Shown here piece after piece: positions 32,313 through 40,602 of a DNA stretch of 44,219 nucleotides. The DNA is from Microcaldota archaeon (GTDB lineage: Archaea > Micrarchaeota > Micrarchaeia > Micrarchaeales > CABMGC01), in assembly GCA_027449585.1 (NCBI GenBank), contig DAIDLJ010000005.1, positions 1-44,219 of the forward strand, in the 5' to 3' direction. Below the pieces are notes generated by a model. That model saw only the letters and a program-made list of their open reading frames with translations, was not told the DNA's origin and made no database searches. Within the stretch, counting starts at the first letter, position 1. Each line of letters opens with the position of its first letter. A program made the translations under genes and the position numbers.

Positions 32313-33557
32313 CTATTTGCTTATCCAGACTCCCTTCGCATTGAGATCCGAAATAATCCCGAAGGTTCCCCGTTCAAGCTTTTGAAGCATGACGTCCATG
32401 GCTATCTCGCTTGCCGCGCCGTTTGTCATATTCGATAAGTATTTTGACATAAATGCTATTATGAATGCCTTCTTTGCCTGTGCTTCCTCAAGGCCCCTTG
32501 ATTGGAGGTAAAAGAGCGCTTCCTTGTCTATTGGCGAGGTGGCTGCGGAGTGCGTAGCCTTGACCTCGTTGCTATAATCTATCGACATGTCCGGAAGTGC
32601 GTCTATGTGGGCGTCGGGGCTGAGAAGTATCCCACGCTCAGTTATCCTGGAGAAGCATCCCTTAGTCCCTTTCTCCACCTTTGCAAATCCCTTCAGCATG
32701 CACTGGGAATTGCCATCGAGTACGGCTCCAGAATTTAACTGCGCATGACTCCTGGGCCTTGTATTTGAGATTGAATTGCTAAGATCGAACCTCTGCGAAC
32801 CGTTGCCAAAAGCGATCTCATTTATATCGACAATGCTCTCTGTGCCGGACGAATCGACTATGCCTCGTGACTTTGTAACATGCCCGCCATTGTAAACAAA
32901 ATTTGCGCGCAGTTTTGTGCTGTTTCCCACATCTGCCTTGTAAAGATTGACCACATCTGTTTCCCTGCCTTCATTATGCAGGGCGTTGATCTCGACTTCA
33001 GAGCCGTCTGCTGCATTTATCTCATGCAGCACGGCCACTGCGCCTTTCTTTTCGGATTCAGAAACAAATATTTCAAAGACGTTTACCCTTGACCCTGCAG
33101 CGGCATTTATGATCACTTGCACTGTGAGTGCTTCGCTGTTGAGAAAGAGCAGGTTTACGCGCTTATCCTCTTTTCCTTCTGCGTTTATCACCAGAAAGTC
33201 TCTTGAATGCGCATTGACATATGCGGCTAGTTTGTCGTCACTGCTCTTGAATAGTTTCTTTCCATCAAAGTGTGCGTAGAGGTCCTCCCACTTCAACACC
33301 TTAACCAAATCGCTATTTGATTTGGACGTTTCCCCGGAAACAATCGCGTCGAATTTTATCTTTGTGCTCTCGGATACCTGACGGGATATCCTTTCCAACT
33401 CTTTGCTGTCCTTTGCGTGGTTGCTTTCCGGAAGAGATACTTCCATTGAGTATTTCTTATACAATGGATTTGGCTCCTGCGGCAGCTCACCATAATTAGA
33501 TAGTGCATCTTTTACGAATTCCTCTCTAGAAAGCATGAAATCAGTCTCAGCCGACAC
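32313..33557 (-). CDS. sufD: SufD-like Fe-S scaffold subunit
   Basis: A 414-residue protein of the SufB/SufD family with a helical N-terminal region, a long right-handed beta-helix core and a conserved C-terminus (ALPDMSIDYSNEVKATHSAA, then DKEALFYLQSRGLEEAQAKK). A candidate ligand is the His of VKATHSA. It pairs with SufB and SufC as a SufBC2D-type scaffold. The start is a GTG at 33557 that overlaps the sufB stop by 11 nt, or ATG 33536; neither has a strong ribosome binding site. The central region is more divergent than SufB, as usual for SufD. Confidence 0.92.
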   Translation of the reverse strand: MSAETDFMLSREEFVKDALSNYGELPQEPNPLYKKYSMEVSLPESNHAKDSKELERISRQVSESTKIKFDAIVSGETSKSNSDLVKVLKWEDLYAHFDGKKLFKSSDDKLAAYVNAHSRDFLVINAEGKEDKRVNLLFLNSEALTVQVIINAAAGSRVNVFEIFVSESEKKGAVAVLHEINAADGSEVEINALHNEGRETDVVNLYKADVGNSTKLRANFVYNGGHVTKSRGIVDSSGTESIVDINEIAFGNGSQRFDLSNSISNTRPRSHAQLNSGAVLDGNSQCMLKGFAKVEKGTKGCFSRITERGILLSPDAHIDALPDMSIDYSNEVKATHSAATSPIDKEALFYLQSRGLEEAQAKKAFIIAFMSKYLSNMTNGAASEIAMDVMLQKLERGTFGIISDLNAKGVWISK

Positions 33558-34962
33558 CCTTGCTCGTATCCAGTTTTATGAGTCGCTTAAGCTCCAGTGA
33601 GTATTCGAGCGGAAGCACCTTTGTTAGGTCCTCTATGAAACCCAGCACTATCATCGCAGTGGCGTCATCCTCGGATATCCCCCTTGACATGAGGTAGAAT
33701 ATCTCTTCGTCGCTTATCTTCCCAACCTTTGCCTCATGGCTTATCATTGCGTCGCTCCTGTTTATCTGATTGTACGGATAGGTATTGGTCTTTGCATTTT
33801 CGTCAAGAAGAAGGGCATCGCATGAGACATGAGACTTCACGTCTGCCGCGTTTTTGGCAACATGAAGAAGCCCCCTAAAACTCGTAACCCCAGATCCTTT
33901 TGAGACGCTCTTTGAGATTATCTTAGATGTTGTATTGGAAGCGAGGTGATATATCTTTCCGCCAGAATCCTGAACCTGCCCCTCGCCTGCGAGAGCTATG
34001 GAGAGAACCTCGCCGCTTGACCCTTCACCCTGAAGGAATATAGAGGGATATTTCATGTTTATCCTGCTGCCTATATTGGCATCTATCCATTCGACTCTTG
34101 CACCTTCAGCTGCGTGTGCCCTTTGCGTGACCAGATTGTAGACGTTCTTCGACCAGTTCTGTATAGTTACATATCTTATATGTGCATTCTTCAGCGCCAC
34201 TAGCTCCACAACGGCTGCATGCAGGGAATTAGATGCGTATACCGGAGCAGTGCACCCCTCCAGATACACTACATCTGCACCTTCGTCGGCGATTATTAGC
34301 GTCCTCTCGAATTGCCCCGAATTTCTCGCATTTATCCTAAAGTACGCATTGAGAGGCATTGGGACCTTTACGCCCTTTGGCACGTATATGAAGCTTCCTC
34401 CGCTCCATGTGGCAGTGTTGAGCGCCGCAAACTTGTTGTCGGTAGGAGGTATTATCCTGCCCCAGTACTTCTTCATGAGCTCCGGATACTTCTTAACGGC
34501 AGTGTCAGTATCTGTGAATATTACCCCGAGCTTCTCGAGCTCCTCGTTTATGTGGGAGTACACTACTGAACTGTCGAATTGCGCTTCCGCTCCTGCAAAG
34601 AATTTCCTCTCGGCTTCTGGAACGCCGAGCTTATCGAATGTCTGCTTTATATCATCCGGTACGTTGTCCCACTTGTTGGACTCCTTTTGCGACTTGGGAT
34701 TCATGTAATAATAGAAATCATCAAATTTTATGCCGCTAAGGTCTGCTCCCCATTGCGGCATTGGCTTGCTCTCGAATACCTTGTACGCTGTGAGCCGCCG
34801 CTCGAGCATCCATTCGGGCTCGTCCTTGAGTTTTGATATGAGCCTGACTACCTTTTCTGATATGCCTTTTGGAAACTCGTCGTAGGACACGTCCTGGTAG
34901 AACCCATACTTGTCCATGTATTCCTTCTTCTCGACTACCTCTTCCAGACCTTCATTTGACAT
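33547..34962 (-). CDS. sufB: SufB Fe-S scaffold subunit
   Basis: A 471-residue SufB. Characteristic blocks are the N-terminal DVSYDEFPKGISEKVV, TWSGGSFIYVPKGVKVPMPL, a beta-helix core containing YLEGCTAPVYASNSLHAAVVE and the C-terminal SHVSCDALLLDENAKTNTYP. This last block includes the conserved Cys that in bacteria (C405 in E. coli) takes part in cluster assembly. It ends with the ALLLD…EAKVGKISDEEIFYLMSRG region. It lies 9 nt downstream of the regulator gene and heads the structural genes, with sufD overlapping its end. Confidence 0.97.
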   Translation of the reverse strand: MSNEGLEEVVEKKEYMDKYGFYQDVSYDEFPKGISEKVVRLISKLKDEPEWMLERRLTAYKVFESKPMPQWGADLSGIKFDDFYYYMNPKSQKESNKWDNVPDDIKQTFDKLGVPEAERKFFAGAEAQFDSSVVYSHINEELEKLGVIFTDTDTAVKKYPELMKKYWGRIIPPTDNKFAALNTATWSGGSFIYVPKGVKVPMPLNAYFRINARNSGQFERTLIIADEGADVVYLEGCTAPVYASNSLHAAVVELVALKNAHIRYVTIQNWSKNVYNLVTQRAHAAEGARVEWIDANIGSRINMKYPSIFLQGEGSSGEVLSIALAGEGQVQDSGGKIYHLASNTTSKIISKSVSKGSGVTSFRGLLHVAKNAADVKSHVSCDALLLDENAKTNTYPYNQINRSDAMISHEAKVGKISDEEIFYLMSRGISEDDATAMIVLGFIEDLTKVLPLEYSLELKRLIKLDTSKGVG

Positions 34963-34971
34963 AAGAAAACC

Positions 34972-35307
34972 TTAATTAGCGCCCTTGTTAAGAGCAGAAA
35001 ACTTGCAATCGAACTTGTTGAGCGTTCCGCACAGGGAGCAGACGCATGCCCTGAGCCTTGCCTTGTCCCCTTTTGCTATATCCGCTATGTACGGGGAGAG
35101 ATCAGAACTCGATATGCTGCTGCATAGTCTCTCGACGGAAGCTGAACACTTTTTGTTCAAGTACTTGCTGACTGCCGCCTGGGCCACGCCGAGTATCTGC
35201 GCTATCCTGCTTTCACTCATGCCATATTTTTCCTTGAGCGTCCTGGCTATTACGATCCTTGCCGCAGGTATTACCTCTTCTGATGCACGCTCGTAGCCGT
35301 TGGCCAT
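34972..35307 (-). CDS. Cysteine-rich HTH transcriptional regulator of the suf operon
   Basis: A 111-residue protein with an N-terminal helix-turn-helix (YGMSESRIAQILGVAQAAVS, about 28-47) of the archaeal COG2522 type. The C-terminal half has six cysteines (C54, C62, C88, C90, C93, C101), including CxCxxC. This pattern could bind an Fe-S cluster and sense cluster supply, as IscR and SufR do in bacteria (analogy, not homology shown). It is the first gene of the suf operon, 9 nt from sufB. A perfect 17-bp inverted repeat (35318-35334) lies 11 nt upstream of its ATG, so autoregulation is likely. Confidence 0.85.
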   Translation of the reverse strand: MANGYERASEEVIPAARIVIARTLKEKYGMSESRIAQILGVAQAAVSKYLNKKCSASVERLCSSISSSDLSPYIADIAKGDKARLRACVCSLCGTLNKFDCKFSALNKGAN

Positions 35308-35317
35308 TTAAAGCACT

Positions 35318-35334
35318 TTATAACAGAGTTATAA
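35318..35334. promoter_or_regulatory. 17-bp inverted repeat, candidate operator of the suf operon
   Basis: TTATAAC-AGA-GTTATAA, perfect 7-bp arms. For the minus-strand suf promoter it either contains the TATA element (TTATAA, about 25 nt from ATG 35307) or, if the stronger AAATATAAATA at 35346-35356 is the TATA box, covers the predicted transcription start near 35327. Either position would let a bound regulator block initiation. Confidence 0.6.
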
Positions 35335-35345
35335 GGGCTCCGCAT

Positions 35346-35356
35346 CTATTTATATT
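35346..35356 (-). promoter_or_regulatory. Alternative TATA box for the suf operon
   Basis: Minus-strand AAATATAAATAG is close to the archaeal consensus and predicts transcription start near 35327, a 20-nt leader. Confidence 0.45.
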
Positions 35357-35408
35357 TATCTATAATCCCGGTACTTTTATCAGGCTCTTGCAGGTTCAAA
35401 GATTACGT

Positions 35409-35428
35409 TTATAACACTTGTTAACAAG
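35409..35428. promoter_or_regulatory. Palindromic region upstream of cytidine deaminase
   Basis: A second copy of the half-site TTATAAC (35409-35415) is followed by a perfect 12-bp palindrome CTTGTTAACAAG (35417-35428), located 20-39 nt before ATG 35448 where TATA and start elements lie. It may be a weaker site for the neighbouring HTH regulator or a site for another factor. Confidence 0.4.
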
Positions 35429-35447
35429 ATTTAATCTGCGTGTTGCT

Positions 35448-35909
35448 ATGCTGCATGACTCATTTTCACACGAATATGCATTTATGGGATTTGACGACCT
35501 TAGCCCGAGATACAAGAAGCTCCTGATGTCGGCAAAAGGCGCAATGAAGAACTATTACGACCCCTACAAGAACAATATGATAGGAGCTTCGGTGCTCACT
35601 GAATCGGGAAAGATGATATCTGCAGCCAATGTAAACAATAGCTCATCGATAAACAGCACATGCGCAGAGCGCTCTGCGATAGCTAAGGCGAATTCGGTTG
35701 GTGAGCGCAGGTTTAGGGCAGTTGCAGTTATTGGGAAGCCTGGCAACGGAAAGAATTACACGATAACGCCGTGCGGATCTTGCAGGCAAGTCATATATGA
35801 ATTTGCAAGATACTCTAAAAGGGATCTTGACGTGATAATGTCAAACGGAACAATGGACAAGATAATAGTGCTTAAGATCTCTGAGCTTTTGCCGCTTGCT
35901 TACAGATAG
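35448..35909 (+). CDS. cdd: Cytidine deaminase
   Basis: About 153 residues of the zinc-dependent cytidine/deoxycytidine deaminase family. STCAERSAIAKA supplies the first zinc Cys72 and catalytic Glu74, TPCGSCRQVIYEF supplies Cys109 and Cys112: the three-Cys site of the homotetrameric enzyme. NVNNSS stands where the substrate-binding NxE motif is expected, so the Glu contacting ribose is replaced by Asn. Start at ATG 35448 (MLHDSF); a later ATG at 35484 is closer to the family's usual length. A blasticidin-S-deaminase-like specificity is an alternative. Divergent from the suf operon. Confidence 0.88.
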   Translation: MLHDSFSHEYAFMGFDDLSPRYKKLLMSAKGAMKNYYDPYKNNMIGASVLTESGKMISAANVNNSSSINSTCAERSAIAKANSVGERRFRAVAVIGKPGNGKNYTITPCGSCRQVIYEFARYSKRDLDVIMSNGTMDKIIVLKISELLPLAYR

Positions 35910-35953
35910 AAATATATTCATCCCTCCCAGACTTACAGTGACTGGACTTTGTT

Positions 35954-36490
35954 TTATTTATCTATTCCGAATTCCTTCTTTATCTTGCCAACCTTTGGCC
36001 GTATCACAAATATGCAGTAGGCATTGATGGGATTCTTCTCAAAGTATTTCTGGTGTTCTTCCTCAGCCGGATAGAATTTTTCAAGTTTTTTGACCTCGGT
36101 TACTATCGGCCTGGCGAACCTCTTCTGGAGCTCCTTGATGAAAAGCGTTATGGCATCCTTCTGATCCTGCGTGGTATAGAGTATTATTGAACGATACTCT
36201 GTACCGATATCTGCCATTTGCCGATTTGGCGTGGTGGGATCGTGCATCTTGAAGAAAATATCCAGTATCTTGTTCAGTTGAGTCTTCTCTGGATCATACT
36301 CTACCATGCATACCTCTGCATGGCCCGTACGGCCGCCTGCCACGGACCAATAATCAGGATTACTGGATTTTCCTCCAGCGTAGCCGACGGTTGTCTTTAG
36401 AACCCCATCGAACATTGAAAATACTGCCTCTGTGCACCAGAAGCAACCTCCACCAAGCACTATAGTTTCGCGCTTATTTTCCATCATCAT
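35954..36490 (-). CDS. msrA: Peptide methionine-S-sulfoxide reductase MsrA
   Basis: A 178-residue enzyme reducing the S epimer of methionine sulfoxide. GGGCFWCTEA holds catalytic Cys16; Cys19 follows in CFWC. Other family blocks are VGYAGG, GHAEVCMVEYDP and FFKMHDPTTPNRQ with GTEYRS. There are three tandem Met codons at the start (36490, 36487, 36484). It overlaps the end of msrB by 17 nt, so the two reductases are coupled. It presumably repairs oxidised proteins together with MsrB. Confidence 0.96.
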   Translation of the reverse strand: MMMENKRETIVLGGGCFWCTEAVFSMFDGVLKTTVGYAGGKSSNPDYWSVAGGRTGHAEVCMVEYDPEKTQLNKILDIFFKMHDPTTPNRQMADIGTEYRSIILYTTQDQKDAITLFIKELQKRFARPIVTEVKKLEKFYPAEEEHQKYFEKNPINAYCIFVIRPKVGKIKKEFGIDK

Positions 36491-36869
36491 CCTTCTTTTC
36501 AGGTATAAATTTCATGGAGATCGAGTTCACACAGTGCCTTTCATCTGTTTTAGTGAACCCCTCGCCCTTGAATAGGTGGCCAAGATGAGCGCCGCATCTT
36601 GCACATTCGAGCTCGTCTGCTGCGCCTAGCATCTTATGCGTAAAATCTGGCATGACGTGTTTTACGGCCCCAGCAATCTCAGTGTCAAATGCGGGCCATC
36701 CGCAGTGCGCATCGAATTTGCTATCGGACTTATAAAGAGGCAGGCCGCACCGTCTGCATACATAAGTGCCCTTCTTGAAGAAATTATCATACTCCCCTGA
36801 AAATGGCGCTTCCGTGCCTTTATGCATAATTATGGATTCTTCTTCCCTTGTAAGCTTGTTTAACTTCAC
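36474..36869 (-). CDS. msrB: Peptide methionine-R-sulfoxide reductase MsrB
   Basis: A 131-residue enzyme reducing the R epimer. It has the MsrB zinc site (CRRC at C38/C41 and CARC at C89/C92), the catalytic Cys113 in RHCVNSISM, and conserved HCGWPAFD, where C56 may be the resolving Cys. Its acidic tail extends into the start of msrA. The gene lies 4 nt downstream of the mscL stop codon on the same strand, so mscL-msrB-msrA may be one transcript. Confidence 0.96.
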   Translation of the reverse strand: MKLNKLTREEESIIMHKGTEAPFSGEYDNFFKKGTYVCRRCGLPLYKSDSKFDAHCGWPAFDTEIAGAVKHVMPDFTHKMLGAADELECARCGAHLGHLFKGEGFTKTDERHCVNSISMKFIPEKKDDDGK

Positions 36870-36873
36870 CGGG

Positions 36874-37281
36874 TCACTTGAGTTTTGAGGTGCAGAAAGG
36901 GCATCGTATGGCCTTTATTGGTATGCTTGATGCGCAGTAGGGGCAGACCTTCGACGCCGGTGGTACTGGCTGCGTGGGCTTCTTGTTATACGCCGATAGC
37001 CTTGACATTGGCTTTATGACGAAGAAGAATATGGCAACGGCTATGGAAATGAAAGAGATGACGGAATTTAGGAACGCGCCAATAAGGAAGGTGCTGCCGT
37101 TTATCGTGTAAGTTATGCTCGCGAAGTTTACGTGGCCGGGTATGCCTATTATTGGAGAGACGATGTCGGTTACAAGCGCGGTTACCAGCGCGTTGAAGGC
37201 GGCGCCCATGACGAACGCTACTGCAAGGTCTAGGACGTTGCCCCGAGATATGAAGCTCTTGAATTCATCAAGCAAGGACAT
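36874..37281 (-). CDS. mscL: MscL mechanosensitive channel with C-terminal zinc ribbon
   Basis: A 135-residue channel. The MscL N-terminal helix and first pore helix (FKSFISRGNVLDLAVAFVMG, 7-26) match the family, the periplasmic loop is short (48-64), and the second helix spans about 66-90. Instead of the usual C-terminal helical bundle there is a Pro-rich linker and a zinc ribbon, CPYC (113-116) and CPFC (127-130). The channel should open on hypo-osmotic shock; the ribbon may assemble the cytoplasmic end or sense metal or redox state (inference). A TATA-like GATAAAAATAC (about 37308-37318, minus strand) precedes it. Confidence 0.9.
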   Translation of the reverse strand: MSLLDEFKSFISRGNVLDLAVAFVMGAAFNALVTALVTDIVSPIIGIPGHVNFASITYTINGSTFLIGAFLNSVISFISIAVAIFFFVIKPMSRLSAYNKKPTQPVPPASKVCPYCASSIPIKAIRCPFCTSKLK

Positions 37282-37390
37282 ATTATCAGGTATACTTGGA
37301 GCAGCGTATTTTTATCATTATGCCTGGCTTGCGCAGATGCACATTATTATTAAACTCTATGCAGAATTATCTGCTGTAAGTGATGGTTGC

Positions 37391-39247
37391 ATGACCAGAG
37401 CCGGATCGTTAATATCGACCCTAGTCTCAGAGTACAAGTTGCCTACTTTCGCCTTCATAGGCCTACTTTGCGGAATTATCCTATACATAGCGGGAAACAG
37501 CCATGCGGCGGATCTAGTCTGGTATGCTGTTCTAGTCCTTGGAGGCATACCTCTGATAATAGAGACATTGAAAAAAGTTGCTGACGGGGTCTTCTCTGCC
37601 GACGTGGTTGCAACGCTTGCAATAATAGTAGCATTTTTACTTGGCAATGCCTTTCCAGGAGCCATAATAGTTATGATGCAGTCCAGCGGAGAGGCGCTGG
37701 AAAGATACGGTTTCAAACGGGCGTCTTCCTCCCTCGAACAGCTTATCGCACGCGCGCCTAAGACTGCAAGGAGAAAGAAGGGTAAGGATATAGAGGAGAT
37801 AAGCGCCGAGGCGGTTGTTGTTGGAGACATACTTGTGATAAGACATGGAGACATGGTGCCGGTCGATGGAGTAGTGACACGCGGGATGGCATACCTTGAC
37901 GAATCTGCGCTGACAGGAGAACCCGTGCCGAAGAAGAAGAAGGCAGGGGATAACGTACTGAGCGGAAGCATCAATTCATCAGGAACATTCGAGATGAAGA
38001 CGCTAAAGAAGAGCAGCCAGAGCGAATATGCAAAGATAGTCGAACTGGTAAGGAAGGCGCAGCAGGAAAAGCCTGGAATCCAGAGGCTTGCTGACAGATA
38101 TGCCGTCTACTTTACGCCCCTTACGTTGATAATGGCTGGTGCGGGATTTTTGCTGACAGGAAGGTTCGAGACCGTTCTGGCCGTACTCGTAGTGGCAACC
38201 CCCTGCCCACTCATAATAGCAGTGCCGATAGCCGTGATAGCCGGAGTGAACAGGGCAGCAAACAGCGGAATAATAGTGAAAAGCGGCGCGGCAATAGAAC
38301 AAATTGGCAATGCAGATACGGTATTCCTTGACAAGACGGGCACAATAACATACGGTGAACCGCTTGTTGAAAGGATAATACCTGTAGGCAGGCATAACAG
38401 CAAGGATCTTCTTTACAAGAGCGCATGCGTGGAGCAGCTATCTGCGCACCCTTTGGCCGTAGCGCTTGTCAAGAAGGCGAGAAAGAGCTTCGGCAAGCTT
38501 GAAGCGCCAAGGAAGTTCAAGGAGCATCCTTCAAGCGGAGTTGAGGGGTGGGTTGGGAAGTCGCATGTTGCAGTGGGATCCAGGAAGTTCTATGAGAAGA
38601 TAACCGGCATGGAGTTCATAGGCGACTACCAGAAGATGGTTGATGAAGAGAACGAGAAGGGAAGCCTCTGCTCGCTAATAGCAATAGACGGAGACCTTGC
38701 TGGGATAATAGTACTAAAGGACAAACTCAGGCCGGGCATAAAGAATATGCTTTCCGAGCTTGGAGATATGGGCGTGCAGGACATACACATGCTCACTGGG
38801 GACAATGATGCAAACGCAAGAGTCATTGCAGAGGAGGCTGGCCTTAAGAACTATGAGACAGGGCTTCTTCCTGAAGACAAGGAGAGGATAGTCAGGCAGG
38901 CTACGGAAAGCGGTAAGGACACTGTGATGGTAGGCGATGGCATAAATGATGCGCCAGCCCTGGCCACAGCGACTGTCGGAGTCGCAATGGGAGCAAGAGG
39001 TACGGGAATATCGGCCGAGGCGGCTGACGTAGTTATACTTGTAGATGATGCCACAAAGATAGGAGAGGCCATGAAGATAGGTAGGAGAATGCTAAGAATA
39101 GCAAAAGAGAGCATACTATTCGGCATAGGGGCGAGCCTTGTGCTGATGGTTATAGCCGGATTTGGATACATACCTCCGGCCATAGGAGCTGTGCTCCAGG
39201 AGGTCATAGACGTAACAGTTATACTAAACGCGCTCAGGGTGCGATAA
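37391..39247 (+). CDS. P1B-type heavy-metal-translocating ATPase
   Basis: About 618 residues with the phosphorylation motif DKTGT (D314), actuator LTGEP, hinge GDGINDAPAL and the membrane motif TPCPL (C272) typical of heavy-metal pumps. It lacks an N-terminal HMA or His-rich metal-binding domain. The CPL motif instead of CPC or SPC belongs to a less studied P1B group, so the metal cannot be named. The frame is open back to 37115, overlapping mscL, but ATG 37391 (or 37337) is a more reasonable start. The dienelactone-hydrolase gene follows 14 nt downstream, likely cotranscribed. Confidence 0.92.
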   Translation: MTRAGSLISTLVSEYKLPTFAFIGLLCGIILYIAGNSHAADLVWYAVLVLGGIPLIIETLKKVADGVFSADVVATLAIIVAFLLGNAFPGAIIVMMQSSGEALERYGFKRASSSLEQLIARAPKTARRKKGKDIEEISAEAVVVGDILVIRHGDMVPVDGVVTRGMAYLDESALTGEPVPKKKKAGDNVLSGSINSSGTFEMKTLKKSSQSEYAKIVELVRKAQQEKPGIQRLADRYAVYFTPLTLIMAGAGFLLTGRFETVLAVLVVATPCPLIIAVPIAVIAGVNRAANSGIIVKSGAAIEQIGNADTVFLDKTGTITYGEPLVERIIPVGRHNSKDLLYKSACVEQLSAHPLAVALVKKARKSFGKLEAPRKFKEHPSSGVEGWVGKSHVAVGSRKFYEKITGMEFIGDYQKMVDEENEKGSLCSLIAIDGDLAGIIVLKDKLRPGIKNMLSELGDMGVQDIHMLTGDNDANARVIAEEAGLKNYETGLLPEDKERIVRQATESGKDTVMVGDGINDAPALATATVGVAMGARGTGISAEAADVVILVDDATKIGEAMKIGRRMLRIAKESILFGIGASLVLMVIAGFGYIPPAIGAVLQEVIDVTVILNALRVR

Positions 39248-39261
39248 ACGAGGTTTCTCAA

Positions 39262-40062
39262 ATGATAAAATCAGAAATGATAAAGTATAGGACCGGAGAT
39301 GACGAGATAACAGGATATCTTGCGCAGCCAGGAGATGGTGGAAAGCATCCCGGAGTAGTTCTTATACATGAGATATTCGGACTGGACGAACATACTAAAG
39401 ACGTCGCAGGACGCCTTGCGGCAGAAGGCTACGTTGTTCTTGCACCGCATCTGTTCTCAAGCAGAAGGCTCTCGAAAGTACTCACAGCAGAAGGGATATC
39501 AGAGACAATGAAATTCATGATGTCATTGCCCATAGAAAAGCAGAGGGACGAGAATTACAGGAATACAGAATTGCAGAAGATGGATGACAAAAGGAGGGAG
39601 ATGATATCCGGCGTTTACGAGACCCTTTTCGTAAATAGGCCAGTTGACCTCCTGACAGGATACCTCTCTTCTGGAGTTGACTATCTAAGCAATCTGGAGA
39701 GCGCAAGCGGAAAGATAGGCAGTGTTGGATTCTGCTTCGGAGGCGGAATGTCGATAAACCTAGGCTGCACCGGAAAGACTGATGCGTCAGTGATATTTTA
39801 CGGTGATAATCCAGACCCGATTGACAAGATCAAGGATGTGAAAGGTGCAGTCATGGGACTCTATGGTGGTGAAGATACTAGAATAAATTCCAAGATAGAC
39901 GAGCTCGTTAAGGCACTTGCTGCACACAAGAAGAGCTTCACGATAAAGATGTACCCTGGGGCGCACCATGCATTCTTCAACGATACAAGGCCGCACTATA
40001 ACGATGCTGCGGCAAAAGACGCATGGCATATGCTTCTTGACTTCTTTGACCATAACCTCTAG
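39262..40062 (+). CDS. Dienelactone hydrolase family alpha/beta hydrolase
   Basis: A 266-residue alpha/beta hydrolase of the DLH family. The nucleophile is Cys158 in GFCFGGG, the acid D205 in YGGEDTRI and the base H236 in GAHHAFFND; E37 of LIHEIFGL is the second-shell Glu typical of DLH. An insertion rich in charged residues (about 85-125) is not usual for bacterial DLH. The physiological substrate is unknown. ATG 39262 has GAGGT (39250-39254) seven nt upstream, tying it to the ATPase transcript. Convergent with the TspO gene. Confidence 0.9.
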   Translation: MIKSEMIKYRTGDDEITGYLAQPGDGGKHPGVVLIHEIFGLDEHTKDVAGRLAAEGYVVLAPHLFSSRRLSKVLTAEGISETMKFMMSLPIEKQRDENYRNTELQKMDDKRREMISGVYETLFVNRPVDLLTGYLSSGVDYLSNLESASGKIGSVGFCFGGGMSINLGCTGKTDASVIFYGDNPDPIDKIKDVKGAVMGLYGGEDTRINSKIDELVKALAAHKKSFTIKMYPGAHHAFFNDTRPHYNDAAAKDAWHMLLDFFDHNL

Positions 40063-40077
40063 GGAGCAAGGATCATG

Positions 40078-40560
40078 TTACATGTTGAGAAGCAGGATTG
40101 AGAAATTCAAATAGGCCGCAAAGCACGCCCAGAGGAGATATGGGATCATAAGCATAGCGGCTCTTTTCGATATCTTGCTGAAACTTATTATAGTGACAGC
40201 TATTGCAACTAGCAGGAATGAGATCTCGACTAGGCCGTAAAACGGGGATTTCAGATAGAAGAACGCAAAAGACCAAAGAAGATTAAGTAGAAGCTGGAGC
40301 CCATAAAGATTCATTGATGCGCTTCTTTCCCTTAATCCCTTCTTTGAGTTCCAGACAAGATAGAACGCACTTCCCATAAGGAAAAATAGGACGATCCAAA
40401 TCATGCCTATAACATAACCTGGAGGGGTGAATGAAGGTTTTGCGAGAGTCGGGTACCATGACTGCAGGGATGACCAGGTTAATGCCGACCCAAGCACCCC
40501 TCCAACTAATTCAGTAGCTACTACCGAAATTACAAATCTCTTTAGATTCGTATTAGACAC
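40078..40560 (-). CDS. tspO: TspO/MBR family membrane protein
   Basis: A 160-residue protein with five transmembrane helices and the family's motifs WYPTLAKPSFTPP (loop 1), LNLLWSFAFFYL (helix 3) and PYLLWACFAAYLNFSI (helix 5). TspO proteins bind porphyrins and are linked to stress response; some degrade protoporphyrin. The role in this archaeon is unknown. It begins at GTG 40560; a minus-strand TATA-like TATTTAATATAC (about 40581-40597) lies 27-28 nt upstream, so it has its own leaderless promoter in the 42-nt gap behind the LamG gene. Confidence 0.92.
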   Translation of the reverse strand: MSNTNLKRFVISVVATELVGGVLGSALTWSSLQSWYPTLAKPSFTPPGYVIGMIWIVLFFLMGSAFYLVWNSKKGLRERSASMNLYGLQLLLNLLWSFAFFYLKSPFYGLVEISFLLVAIAVTIISFSKISKRAAMLMIPYLLWACFAAYLNFSILLLNM

Positions 40561-40602
40561 CTAAGAATGCTTCTTATTAAGTATATTAAATATTTGCGGT
40601 GG

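Noticed and set aside
35385..35410. tRNA T-loop-like GGTTCAAA in the suf/cdd intergenic region
   Set aside because: No acceptor, D or anticodon stems can be built around it.
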